A stretch of 64,000 bases of DNA, from NCBI GenBank assembly GCA_001683735.1, contig LUGG01000001.1, forward strand, positions 3,224,001 through 3,288,000. Direction: 5' to 3'. This document shows, in pieces, positions 34,214 through 46,630 of the stretch (positions are counted from its first letter, which is position 1; each line of letters begins with the position of its first letter). A program made the translations under genes and the position numbers. The DNA comes from Grifola frondosa. Its lineage: Eukaryota > Basidiomycota > Agaricomycetes > Polyporales > Grifolaceae. The notes beneath the pieces were generated by a model. That model was not told where the DNA came from. It saw only the letters and a program-made list of their open reading frames with translations, and did not search any database.

Positions 34214-36183
34214 GGTGGACGTCGATAAGAAGGAGGTGAGGTGTGGATGTGAAACCAGAGCACGAGAGTATTCTTGACCGCATCTGAGCGTACATATTAA
34301 TTGCAGTGCATCAAACGCTCGTCGCACCGAGATCACCAATGGCGCGCATTGCCGGACCCCAGACACTGTCATTTCCGATCCACTCATACACGTACACGGA
34401 CTGCGGTATAGAGACTCCCTTCCTCCATGTTCTTGCTGCGGTTATTGACACCGGAATCGAGGAGATGAAGGTAACTCGTATACAGGAAGAGCACTCGAAG
34501 TTGCTCCAAGGCAACTGTGCTCCGGATGACTGTGCGTCAATCCCCGGAACAACCACTGGCTCAAGTCCCGCCAAAACATCTTCTGGCGAGAGGTACCCAC
34601 CCAAGGGGCACAAAAAACAGATGATGCGTGTCAGAACAGACTGTGCACATGCCAAATTCCGGACTCGGGTGCCTCCCTATTGGACAGTTTCTTCGTTTCT
34701 GGCGAAGGAGGCTTGGCGTTATTCGACGTACGAGTAATGCCTGTACCGTGTCAACCTGGGACCACCCAAGTCTACGTGAGAAATTCTGAAATTTAAATCC
34801 ATGAAAATCGTGTACTTGCACTCGAGGGGTTGGCAAGAGGGGTACAATTCCATGATTTCCAGAATATTTCATTCGAGGTGCCAGGATTTATACCTTGACC
34901 AGCATCACAAGAAGAATCTGCAAATAAATGACAGGATTGGCGGAGTCGGCAAACTGTGAATATCTGGGAAAAGTGTAGAAAGCAAGTGCTGCGCCGCATG
35001 CGTAGGAAGGTTGATTTGTCTTATGCGCCTTCTACAAATAAATCTATCAGAAAAAATCTATCCGTCTAAGTTCGATAGCTCACTACGCATGCGGTGTAGC
35101 TCCAGTTATATCCTACGATTAACGATGCCTTCAAAATTCGAAGATCGTCCCAGAGAGTACACCAGTTGCATGTCTCGAAAAGGCGCGGATACTATTCACG
35201 AATCAGCGTCACAGCTACATGTGATGACAGAAAGAGTACCGGTGTCTACAGACATAATCATGTATGTATAGTATTTCTTACCAGATAATGCAATCCTTGT
35301 AGCAAGCCACTGAAGTTTGATGACCGTTCGCCGTCCATAATCACGGTAAACCAGTACGCAAAAGTACATAGACTTTTGCTCGCATACCAGTCACTCCAAT
35401 AAGGGTATAAATTAGCTCATAGGTTCGGTCATGGACAGAGCTGACAACAGTGCAAAGTAAAGGTCAGCGCAAAATCTAATTTATCACAGGCGGTAAAATT
35501 TGACGCTCTTAGTCCTCACCTGGCAAATACGATCCTCCGGCCTTCCTTCTCGTGGGTCTTGCAGGTTTAATTGGAGTGCTCTTCAATGTTCCCCGATGAT
35601 GGCGCCAGCACCTCCGAGAAACCTTTCAAAGAGTAGGTTGCGATGAAATTCGAGCACTTGTCAACTGCAGTAAAGAGATGGGGCAAGGTCAAATGTGAAA
35701 CTAGCATTGAAAAATAATTGATAACTAACCATGGGGCATGGCGAGCCGAACAATGAGCTCATCGTGGTAAGAAGCTGAAGAAGTCGCAGAATAGCCGAGG
35801 CGCCACAAGTGATCGACAGTCGATGCATCCGCGCATCTGACGCTTCCCCCAGCGTCCGCAGTCATTTACATAACATAATTACAAGTGGTAGTACATACAA
35901 CACCAACAAGCAGACGACAGACTGTGCATTTACAGCTTCGCACCATTCGCAGCACCTCTGAACGAGTCAGCACATCTGCAAGTGGCGGAAAGCATTAGCA
36001 ATAAATACGTCTATGAACGAAGGGAGGTAGAGATCGAAAGGCGACGTCGATGACCTGTTCTTATACCAGAGGTATCATGTACAGCAAAATACGGGGGGAC
36101 GAAATGACAACGAATAAATAGAAAGAGAGCTGAAAGATCAATAATAGGACCGTTCAATTATCCACGCATTCCATCAAAAACTC
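34214..36183. other. Long intergenic stretch, no gene recognised
   Basis: Includes the promoter side of the membrane protein gene and the 3' side of the RRM gene. ORFs up to 143 codons (34306-34737, plus) lack protein-like features and overlap others on the opposite strand. I see nothing convincing. Confidence 0.4.
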
Positions 36184-39100
36184 CTAGGAACCTTGCTCTG
36201 CCAAGCTATAGGAAGAATCCGACACAGGATTGTGAACCATTCTCATGAAGCGGTCAGGAGAGGCCCGTGCGCTGTTCAAGCGACTGGGGATATACCCATT
36301 GCTTGAGAAGTGATCTCGGCGATTATAGCGCTTCGGGGGCGGAGTGTTATAAGCCCAATGCGGTTGCACGCCATGGTTCATACCGGATAACCGCCACGGA
36401 ACGAGGTCGGGGAAAACGAGCCAGACGGCGGAACAGGGACTAGGTACGGCGGCGGAGTAGGGTGCATCTGAGCCTGATGACCAGCGGGGAATCCATACGG
36501 CGCGGGGCTTGGAATCCAACCGCGTGCTTGAGAGTTTTGCATGTGTTGGACATTGGGGGCTCCCACGGGCGCAGGAGCAGCGGTGTATGAGCAGGTAGGC
36601 ATCTGTGGATAAGGACCCCAACCCGAAGAGGCTGGTGCAGGCAGATTTTGTGCCTGTGCAGGGCGAGACTGAGGATAGCCCTGGTGATGTTGAGATTGGT
36701 GCACGGGAGGCGGAAGCTGCGACTGTGGAGCTTGCCCAGGATGAGCGTTCGCCATGTACTGCCCAAGAGCCTCGGGATGATAAACTGGAATCAATGTGCC
36801 GTGTTCACCCTGAATGAATCCTGTGGGTCGTAGAGGTGGCTGTGTATCGGACTGCTGAGGTCCCGGAGAAGGCGTCTCCTCGTTGGCTGTGAAAGAATCG
36901 TTCGCTGCAAAAGGTGCAGCAGGCTGAAAAGGTGATAAGCCACTAGTACACAGAGAGTCTGTCGCGACAGACCTTTTGTATGCTGCTCGCAGAGGCCCAT
37001 GTGTTGGTTCCTCCGGCAGGAGAAATACCGATCTGTGATCCGTTGAACGCGTGCGGTGTATGATGCATGCCAGGCATGGGATATCCAGGATAACCATACC
37101 CAGGAACGAAGGGAACAGCGTAAGGATACGCAGTCGGATATGCGTGTATCCAGGGCTGAGGAGGGAAATAGCCTACATTGATCATCGAGTAAGGAGCGAT
37201 TGGACCTGTCACCGATACCGACGGTCCCACAGGGTTGGAGGGGAGAGAAGATGCGCTGGATGCATCTACGCGAGCGGTGTCATGAGAGCCACCAAAAGGC
37301 GATGATGCTACCTTCGTCGTACTGGAGGAGATCGAAGAACGACTAGTCTCTGCAAAATCTACAAGCCCTCGAGAAGGCGCATCAGATCCCGCAGCGCTAA
37401 AGTCCACGACTGCAGACTGCCCCTCCCGAGCAGGTGAAGGGGTATGCATGCCTCGAACGGACAACCCCGCTGAATGTCCGGAGAGATTCGAAGCGCATTT
37501 CGTGTCGATCTTAAGGCCTAAACCACCTCCAACACCTCCGTAAGCATCGACATGGAGACGAGTAGGTCCAGAAGAATGAGTAAGCCTTCCACGGCCGCGA
37601 CTGTGTCTCCAGGGGCTCCTTTGAGGAGGATTACGATCACGAAGTTGAACACGTATTTGGCGACCTTCATATATACGGTTATGCTATCAAAAGTGTATCA
37701 GCGCAAGACCTTCTGTTGCTGCGTCAAAAATAACAGTTACCTCTTCCAATATGGCACGGGCGGGGGAGTCGACGTTATTGAATTTGACGAAGGCAAACGC
37801 AGTTCGTTTGTTCACTGTAGATCAGAGACGTTGGAGGACAGGTCACATTAACTGTAGTGAGAACATACCCGGTCGAACGATCTGGATCGTCTCGATGCCT
37901 CCGAACCTCCCAAAAATCTGGTATAATTTCGGTTCGTCCCATGTGCACTCATCAGATATCTCGAGCCCGCCGACGAAGATTGTTGTTGGATCCAATTCTC
38001 GTTCATCATCGTTGAAGTGACTGCTCTCATGCATCCCTCCAAACCTGCTTGCGCCCTTGGGGGTACACTTTGGGCTGCCGTCAAGACCCGAGTCATAATG
38101 AGGTGTAACTCCAAAGGCAGTGCTGCTCGTTGCGCTCTGAGGAGTCTGGGGAAAACCCTGACTAGTCCGCGGGGTGAGCGGAGTTATGGGCGAAACAGAG
38201 AAACCAGGAGTTGGCGGGCTGTACTCGTCTCTTCCACGCTGTCCTGCCCATCTTGGGAATCAGTGGACGACGCTGTAGGCACTTTGATGCCTTCATCACC
38301 AAAAGCAAATCGCGAAGTATTTTCCGTGGGCGAGTTGGACGGATAGACCGATGAATGAAGTGAGGCGTGCAGACCAGAGGAAGCCTTGAAGCCAGCGGCC
38401 TCAGCAGGCGGGTCACAGTCGCTCCAAGAACCGCCGGATCGCCGACTACCAAATAGCGTGCCTTCATCGACATCTAACCCTAGCGGTGGGAAGTCGTTTT
38501 CAGACCAATCCAGACTTTTCTGCTGTTTATTAACAGAACCTGACGCAGAAGATGCACCTGCAGATGGAGAAGCACTACCTAAGAAAGGAGTGCTATGCGC
38601 GAACGTCCAAGGCTCGTTGTTGGGTAACTCGAGTACAGGTGATCTGGGCATTTTCGAATGTATGAGCAGTGGACCAGGTTTGGCAGTGCTTGACCAGATT
38701 GCATCATGATCGCAGGGTTTGTAGTGGTCGCTACGAGGGCTCGAATGAGGATGAGATTGAGTGCGCATATGCTGGCCATGCTGGCCATGAGGATAGGATT
38801 GAGGGCTATAGAGGAGCGCGGGGCTTGAGAAGCGTGAATCCAAACCAGGTCCAAATTGCATGCGCGGATGATGTGCCCAGGTGACATTAAAATGCGGGAT
38901 TCGGCGCAAAGTCTGCACATTGAGCGAATAAGGCACTAGTTTTGGAAGTCAACTCGATACACGTACCATAAAAGCATTCACGCAATCTTCTCGATTTCGC
39001 CATTTCACCTCCCAGATATTTGTGTCCATCCCCGGCAGACGCGGTGCGTCATGCGGATAAGGGCGAAATCTGCTACCGTTCGCGTTCTCTTCATCATTTC

Positions 39101-40372
39101 TTCCTGCAGTCGGGTTCCGTATCAGCATCATGATGGAGTGAAACAGCATTTTCGTGGGACTGACCATCTGAATTAGGTTTGAATGAAGCGAAGTGTTCGA
39201 TCTGACCAAAAGCGTCCACGACGCGTTGAATGGTCTAGCAACAGAGACACAGCTCTATCAATCGGCTCAAAACCACATAGGTTTCTCGAGCTTACCTCAG
39301 CATTATACTTCAATGGCGAAAAGAGCAGACCTCCCCTAATAAATGCGTCTCGGGGATCTGCACCTTCAATTTGGTCATCCGTGCTAATGTCGAAATTCTG
39401 CGCTTCTTCGTCATAAATGACGGTCAAGAATCTATGATTACGGCATATAGTTAGTGTCGCATTGGACAATGATCATTCGAAAGCCTACTTTGCACCACGG
39501 GGCTTAAAGATCCTCATAGCCTTCGCAGGTTGTACCTGGCGGTCTTGAGAGTCATCGAACGCATCTGAACGAGCAATTGCATATTTAGGAGCACTGATGA
39601 TAATTGAAAATCGTCAGTGGATTTCCGAACATCGTAGACAGTTTACAATTCCAGAACATTCCAAGAGCAGTGGGATCTCGCACACGAACATGCCGGTACG
39701 CGATGAAGTATGTGATGAACATACCAGAAAGATACCAGCAGCGTACGAGCCGGCCGAGCTGGCTCGTAACGGAGAAAGCGGCCTAAGAAAGGGCGCGGAG
39801 GAAGCGATCTGAGAGTATCGAGCAAGCGGCTAGCAACTGAAATATCCTGTAAAATGATGTTGAGACGTTTGTGAGAGAAATTACAAACAGCGATAGAAAG
39901 AAGACTACAACACGTGTCTGAGGGTTTCGCATAGAGAAACAAGCTTACCTCGCACTGCACAAATGCGCATACACCGCCTCTACTATCGCGAACAACCTTG
40001 ACGGCCTTGATCTCCGCGTGCTGGGTGAGATGTTCAGAGAGCAGACGCGTCAACTCAGCATAGTCGACGTTCGTGGGAAGACTATGGATGAATATTCATC
40101 TGTTAAGCGACCGTTGATTCTCGGATGGTAACGAAAATTACTGACCTTCCCACAAAGATACTAGCATCATGAGACACACTCTCAGTCTTGCTGACGACGC
40201 TGGTCTGAATAGAGGCATCTCCATCATCAGACCTGGTTCGCGATGGGCTTATAGCTATCGATGTGATTGGGCTGTTTGAGATAGGTTGGAAGGGAGACGG
40301 AGGAGAGGATGATTCGAGACCATCGTAGCGCGTGCCCCACGCGCGGTCTTTCACAACACTCTTGGGAGGCAT
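36184..40372 (-). CDS. RNA-binding protein with three RRM-type domains
   Basis: Begins MPPKSVVKDRAWGTRYDG at 40372. RRM 1 (RNP2 SIFVGR at about 40155, then KVVRDSRGGVCAFVQC near 39965) is followed by a divergent RRM-like unit (ARTLLVSYR-type strand near 39730, then TIQRVVDAFGQIEHF near 39215). A long Ser/Pro/His-rich region precedes RRM 3 (TTIFVGGLEI near 37970, then AFAFVKF near 37800). The C-terminal half is Pro, Tyr, Gln and Gly-rich and ends SLAEQGS. Such layout suggests an mRNA-binding regulator in cytoplasm or nucleus; I cannot name an orthologue with confidence. Several introns of 50-60 nt are present. Frames need one added base near 38234 and near 36388. Confidence 0.75.
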
Positions 40373-41954
40373 GTGAGAAATATGTAGATGGAATATACGA
40401 ACAGGGCTAGGCAATGTTTTTGTGGTGGGCGGTGGTGGATGGGGGAAACCCAGTCGGAAAGCGGAATTGGGGTGATGCTCGATTATATGGGGCGGGGTAA
40501 TGTGAAGAGTGAAGAAGAATGTCGGTGGGAGGCCCTGATAATGAGCTTGACAAGTCCGGAATAGGCCGTGCACCGATCGTTTGTGTTTAGGAATCGAAGG
40601 GTCAGCGATTAAATCAGAAAAAAATACCTGAATCTATAATCCGGTTCCTCGATCCTCGCGATCTTGCCCGCTCGCAGGGACATCTACCCGCTATTTGAAT
40701 AGTGACCTTAATGTATTTTCTTTACATCCTACGTTGTCAGGTTCGAGATTATGACCAGCGGAACCGACCACCATTGCAATCTCGTTCAAGCATAAGATAT
40801 TGCTAGGGGGACTCTTGTACGAAAGAGCAGCGGAGAAACCAAGTCCATATGGTACCGTCGTGTAGGTGCTTGTGATTTTCGCCGAAAGGACCGAAATTCA
40901 ATAGCTGTTATGCAAAGTGTCTGGCAAGGAAACGCGGCGCAATTCAGCAGAACAAGATAGAAGGCAACAGAACGGGGCCCGTTTTCGCTAAGGCAGTGCC
41001 AAACGTACCGAATTGAAGCTTGGAATCACCATTATCGTCATGATCTGACAACTCTATCTATACTTCCATGCTGCTACTTGACGTCCGCGAATCCAGTGCG
41101 AATACCTTCCATTCCTGGCTCAATGAATGATCAGATTTTGACTCAATTTCATACACCGCTTCTATGCATGAAGTCTGTGTCGCCGATATTACCAAAATAT
41201 CGAGGCATCGCAGTAAAGGATGCCCGCAGAGCAACCCAATCATGCTGACTAGTCTGAGCACCGGATTTGAGCTCAAATATATACCAGGTATATCCTCACG
41301 CGAAGTGCAAGTATATGACGTGGACACATCAGAAAGGGACAGCGAAGGGTGGCCCGCAGTACTAGATGTCCTATGGTTGGCTTTTGATTGCAGGCCTGTC
41401 ACGCTTATAATCATCAGTGGAGCCATTCAGGGCGGTGAATCGTACCTATGTATAAGCTTCAAAAAAGCGCCCATCCAAGCACTTCCCAATATGCCTACAG
41501 CCCATACGCCGACATTCATGACCGCAGAGACTTAGGGTGCATATTCCTTATGAAGGGTCCTGCATATAGGACACCGCACAAGGACCTAATTTCTATCAAT
41601 CTAGATGGACGAAATCCACCTCGTTATTAGACATGATCAGCGACCAGGAGCCGACAGGACCGCTTGTTGCGCGTATGGACGCAGAACATAATGATCATCT
41701 TGGTATGAGATGCGACACCTGTCGCCACAGTGATTTTGCACCGATAGCGAGTCGTCATTCAAAGCATCGGCGAAGAGTACCCCGAAGCGCATTAATATCG
41801 ATTCAATTTTCAACATTGAATACTAAGATTACCATATCAGGAATATTTCAATCTCCGCAAGTGGCACGCAAATTACGAGACGCAAGGGCGTTCTCCAAAA
41901 TCTGTAGAGGCTCACTTTCGAGTCCTTAATTGCTCGTCATATTCTTGACCCACC
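40373..41954. other. Divergent intergenic region between the RRM gene and RPB6
   Basis: 1.6 kb holding the promoters of two genes that point away from each other. Overlapping frames at 41058-41535 on both strands are not protein-like to my eye. No motif is assigned. Confidence 0.45.
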
Positions 41955-42661
41955 ATGTCTGACGATGGATATGGCGGCGGAGGTGGCGGAGATGACTACG
42001 ATTACGAAGGCCCAGGGTGAGTGACATCGTGAAGCATGCGCTCTCCGTCTGACTGAGGTCGTGCGCCTCAGATTCACAGAAGACGCATTTGTGTGTGATT
42101 CTCATGTCTTGCTCACCAGCACACATCGGCTTATGATGCGCGCAGGACGAGGGCTACGACCTTCTTGCCACCGAGCTGCCTGAAGGGGAGGCCGGCGGAG
42201 CGGAGGGCGAAGTACAAATGAACGGGTTCGAGGGCACGAACGGCATAGACCAAGATCAAGAGATGGCGAATGTGGAACCATCTCAGGAGCAACAGGATCT
42301 AAACGCGTTGGGGGCAGGCATGCGGGGCGAACGACAGCCTAACAAAGTGCGCATAACGACGCCATATCTGACAAAATACGAGCGTGCGCGGGTGCTGGGG
42401 ACAAGAGCATTACAGATTAGGTGAGCAGCCATACTCCGACTGGCATCAGGCGATGTACATCTTCCTGGTATACTTGCTGACTGGCATATGCGTGTTCGTA
42501 GCATGAACGCACCCGTCCTTGTGCCTCTAGATGGAGAGACGGATGCGCTACAGATTGCCATCAAAGAACTCTCCCAACGAAAAATACCGCTGATTATCAG
42601 GCGATACCTTCCAGATGGAAGCTTCGAGGACTGGAGCGTGTCTGAGCTGATTAGCGATTGA
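41955..42661 (+). CDS. RPB6: RNA polymerase I, II and III shared subunit RPABC2 (RPB6)
   Basis: Exons are 41955-42016, 42072-42090 (only 19 nt), 42146-42420 and 42502-42661; the sum is 516 nt, 171 residues, with no frame problem. The acidic Gly/Asp/Tyr-rich N-terminus ([19 protein letters not shown]) is variable in the family. The conserved C-terminal core is clear: [20 protein letters not shown], then NAPVLVPL, then [20 protein letters not shown] and the final [15 protein letters not shown]6 stabilises the clamp of all three nuclear RNA polymerases and is essential in yeast. The microexon encodes GFTEDAF together with flanking bases. The gene ends tail to tail with the sirtuin gene. Confidence 0.96.
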
Positions 42662-43083
42662 TTTGGCTAGTAGTGGTTGTGGTTGTAGGTGTGTGGAGAG
42701 GTTTTGTATTTTTGGTTGTCGTACGCCCATCCGGTCATTTGTGTTTTATTATCTACATGCTATTAATGCAGTCGTTGTCTTCTCTTCCCCAGTTCAATTT
42801 GGAGGTGCTCATGCACATGAAGGTCATCACATCACAGATCGGGTTATTCTTCCGAAGGAGAGCCAATGTTCTTCATTATTCCATCTCAACGCTACAGCAC
42901 GCATTACGCCAGCGGACAGGATACATGGGTACAATACAATGGAGCGAGTGACAGTCCCCGACTAATGCTGAATAACCACATCGGTCCGCGAATTAGGATA
43001 CGTTGTTCGCTTTCTCGCATCCAATACAACTTCCACTTGGGCTTTTCGAGACTGTGGCTTCATCTCGCAACCAACATTCTCCC

Positions 43084-44620
43084 CTAAATCGAACATATCC
43101 CCGTCGCTTTGTTGTTCGTGCTGTTCCCGAACAGCATTCCTCGTTCCTCGAAGTGGAAGTTCTCTCTTCCCTTCTCGCGTGACTTCTTCCGCGGACTACG
43201 CTCAACATCGTCGTCGTCCTCATCATTAACCTTGCGCCGTTTCCCAGGTGACGAGGGAGGTTGGGGGATTGAAGGCAGCGGCTCGACCACAGCCACTGGG
43301 AGCATATTCTCTCGGCGACTGTCGGGTTTCCGTCTGCCACCTACAGCGATTCAACTTGAGCTTTGAGAACAATAACAACTGGAAGTACAAACTTTTTCCT
43401 TTATTCCCGATGGTGTTCGTGATCTCCTTCACTACTCTGAAGGTACCCGGCGCATCACCATCCTTGGCCTTAAGCGTCGTCTGGACCTCCCAATCCGCAG
43501 GCTTCATGCTCTTCCAGTCCTTCAGGACTTTCTCCACCCATCGATCTGAATCTCCCTCCACATGATAATCGATGATCTCATCCCACTCACTCCCGGGTGC
43601 CGTCTTGTTAACATATATCACCTTGCCCGCAAATTTTTTTGCCGTGGTAGGTGGCGACGGCACGGAATCGTGAACGGCCTTCGCAAAGTCCTTCACAAGC
43701 TTCTTGAAGCCGTGGACTTTGAGTGAGGTGCCCATAATGATGAGCATGTCTGGCTTGCGTTTAATGTCGACAGACTGTATGCTGCCGATGTCGTCTCCTA
43801 AAGGATGGGGCTCATCGTATAGGACAATAGCAGGGCGAAGAGTTCCGACTTTGAGGGCCCGGGCAGAACGAGCTATCCGAGCAGCCGCTAAAAATGACGG
43901 CGATATCAACATCCGAAAAGACCAACAGCAGGACAGAAGATTTACATCGTGCAGCGCACTCTGGACAGTCCGGAGGAGTGCCTCTGTTGAAGTGGTCGAT
44001 ATGATCTTGGGTGCAGGGGAATTGGGCAGAGCAGAAGGTGCAGCGCACGCGATGGATGTCTCCATGTAGCTGGACGTTCCGCACGTCCTTGGCTTTGAGC
44101 TTGGCCTTTCCCTTCCCATTCGTTCTTGCCTCCTGACTGGAGCTGCCCACTAGCCCAGCTCTTTCCTCTAGTCCGTCAATATTTTGCGTATATGAGCGTA
44201 GGAGCTTGCGTTTGGAATCGAGCGTCTTCAGGAAACGATGAGTGGGTGAGGGAGAGGCAGAGTCGATGGACACTTTCAGCTGGGAGATGAAAGTGTAGAA
44301 GACGGCGGTGGAGGTCGAGTCTCGGAAGAGTGACGCGTCGAAGAGGTCGCGACCCCTGAGCACAACATCAGGGTACTGTTCTTTCACTAGCGCGTAGAGT
44401 CCATCTGAGGAGCGAAAATCCTAGCCACATCGATTGAGCGTCACGCATAAACCACTTCCTAAAGAAAATAACGCACAGGAATACCGCATGAACAAGAGAT
44501 ACCAGCTCCAGTCAGCACGACTATCTTCTTGCAGTGGGCCACGGCTGACGAGAGACTAGAGAGGGTCCGTCTGGAAGAGGAATCTGATGTAGAGGCTTCG
44601 AGGTCAAGGGTAATCGTCAT
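43084..44620 (-). CDS. NAD-dependent histone deacetylase, Hst3/Hst4-type sirtuin
   Basis: Exons 44477-44620, 43946-44420, 43393-43887 and 43084-43340; the sum is 1371 nt, 456 residues, all junctions in phase. NAD-binding motifs are KKIVVLTGAGISCSCGIPDF across intron 1, SYTQNIDGLEERAGL, and the catalytic His in NVQLHGDIHRV. Zinc cysteines are in CTFCSAQF and in CPECAAR. Later blocks are LRPAIVLYDEPHPLGDDIG and LIIMGTSLKVHGFKKL. The long LYDEPHP block is characteristic of the Hst3/Hst4 branch, which in yeasts removes acetyl from histone H3 lysine 56. The last exon adds a basic tail (KRRKVNDEDDDD, then RSPRKKSREKGR), a likely nuclear localisation signal. Family assignment is firm; the substrate is inferred. 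Confidence 0.93.
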
Positions 44621-45237
44621 GGCTAATATCGCCAATGACTATCGGGAGGAAGAGTGAGGTCGGGGTTCGGCGCGTGGGTGGTGGTCGGTGGTCGCGTCTC
44701 GGGTATAATATTGTTGACTTTTATAGCCACTATCGCGTCGCGTCGCGCTTCGCGTGTTTCACGTGATTCCGACGCGTTTGCGTCTGCGCGTTCGGTTGAC
44801 GCGACTTCAGTAATTACTATATGCTGTTAATGATATGACCACGGCATGCTTCCGAGAGCTATCTATTGAGTTGATGTGGTCCTCTATGTATACGGTTATT
44901 GCGAAGGTATGGTGTACATATAGCGCTTTAGATTCAAGCTAAAGCATTTTATGACAAGTGAGCACTGAGCACTCAGACTTGAGAGATCAGCTTCCGATAT
45001 TCCAATCCATGTGCTGATTGCGCCTATGCGCGTTCAGGATAATTTCCAGTTTAACGATCAGGTAGGGGACGCTAGAGACATAATTTTCATTCAGAGCGAA
45101 GAAGATAATACATTCGGAATTAAGTCTCCGAGATATTGTGGGCAAAACGAGACCGAGACTCTTTGCAGCCAGTCCTTACCCTGCAATGAAAGTGAGTAAA
45201 TGATGCTATAATTTTAGAATAATACGCTCACAGTGAT
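44621..45237. other. Intergenic stretch, no gene recognised
   Basis: Promoter side of the sirtuin gene, with CGCG words near 44730-44800, then low-information DNA. A 62-codon frame at 45011 has no recognisable features. Confidence 0.4.
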
Positions 45238-45860
45238 TCAAGCGGTACTGAAGGTCGAGCCGATGTCACCGAATTTGATGTTCGAAAAGATGACGGAAGC
45301 ACCAGGGCTCTGCGACTCGACGTCGGTGGGCACGCCAGAGGCTGTCGCACACGGTCTGCGCGAAATACCGGGGACCGTGGCATCTCCATCAATGGGGTAG
45401 TCGGTTCGCATCGTGGTCATCCCATACGCTCGACGACAACACCATACCCGTCTCGAGCGCTGTGTCCATGGCGCACAGCCCACCGAGGTTCTCGAACGAC
45501 TTAATGTCGCTGAACGCGGTCTTCTGCGCTTGCCGAAGTCGTCAGCGGTGGGGAGTTGACAGCGGGGATACCGGCAATGTCGACGACAGAGTTCTAGATG
45601 ACGTTCCCGCTCTAGACGTCCGCGGTAGTGTTATCGGCAGCGATGAACTGGGTCACGACAGCGAAGTTGGAGCTCATGTTTACCGTCATGCCAGGCCCAT
45701 GCGCTACGAGTTGAAATCGCAGCCGTCCTTGTCACGCACTCCGTCGTACCTGTCGTCGCCATCACCGCAGTCGGTGCCGGAGCAGCAAGTGGGCAGGGCG
45801 AGGGTCCGTGAGATTTGCAACGCAGGTGCGCGAAATGTGCTCGCGATAGCACTAGCGCGG
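45238..45860 (-). pseudogene. GH7 cellobiohydrolase relic
   Basis: Fragments of a glycoside hydrolase family 7 enzyme are visible in order on the minus strand: CSGTDCGDGDDRYDGV and DKDGCDFNS (about 45705-45790), then GPGMTVNMSSNFAVVTQFIA (about 45640-45690). NSVVDIAGIPAVNS (about 45560-45600) and SQSPGASVIFSNIKFGDIGS (about 45245-45310) follow. GH7 enzymes release cellobiose from cellulose chain ends and are hallmarks of wood decay. Internal TAG codons fall near 45595 and 45610, frames change several times, and the N-terminal catalytic half is missing. It is therefore a dead remnant; it may derive from an intact paralogue elsewhere. Confidence 0.85.
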
Positions 45861-46627
45861 ACGTGTATGGTCATCTGCCGCGCGGGATTCGGGCTGTGGG
45901 GTACCTCCTCGATTGGGGGGATGCCGCTGAGCACGATCGGCGGCTTTCAGAGATTGTGAGCCGCTGGCGCTGTGGGCGATGTGGGATAGTACGAAGATAC
46001 TGCTGTGGAACGAAAGCTTGTCAAGGAGCTAGCCATTAATAGTGTGGATGGGGTACAAATGGACCCTCGAACGGAGACAAACAACGGGGCTCGTGCACGG
46101 TGATCGACGTAATCTAATCAGGACTCCTTTCGTGGAACTGCGGTGCCGAGCCAACCTGTGGAACCCTTGCGCGTACACGATGGTGCAGAAAAAAAAGAGA
46201 CCACGGAAGAAAACACCATGAGGCCCGAGGCCTGGGGCTAACCAGTCGGCCGTACCTGGTCAGCGAACGCAACGTGGCACCATCATGGAACTTGAAGACT
46301 CACGGGCACAAAAAAACTACAAACTTCCCGTACTACTTTGGACAGATCATCTGGATGGTTTCACAGAACTCGTGGCCCGCGATGATGGATTGGACTGCAG
46401 AAAACACCGTTCCCGTAGCACTGAATTCCAATGGTTCGCCGAGTACCTGATTGTTCACTGGTACGTGGATAAGCAGTCATTGACGGCGTATAAGATCTCT
46501 CGATCGATTATCGCACCTGGAAGGAAGCGAGAATTGCTACTTCATCAGGAAAAACCCATCCGCAAGGTAGCCGCCACTGCCAACTCTCGAGCCGAGCTAG
46601 CGTCGATAGCAATACCGCAGTACTCCC
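45861..46627. other. Gap between the GH7 relic and the MITE, no gene recognised
   Basis: An ORF of 132 codons (46285-46683) runs into the palindromic element, so its end is not native. It resembles nothing I know. Further upstream GH7 sequence could be hidden here but I could not follow it. Confidence 0.35.
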
Positions 46628-46630
46628 TAG

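Noticed and set aside
34306..34737. 143-codon plus-strand ORF
   Set aside because: Lies over the promoter of the minus-strand membrane protein gene, overlaps other chance frames and shows no domain.
41058..41535. Overlapping ORFs of about 120 codons on both strands upstream of RPB6
   Set aside because: No recognised motif, no splice structure and mutual overlap; treated as intergenic.
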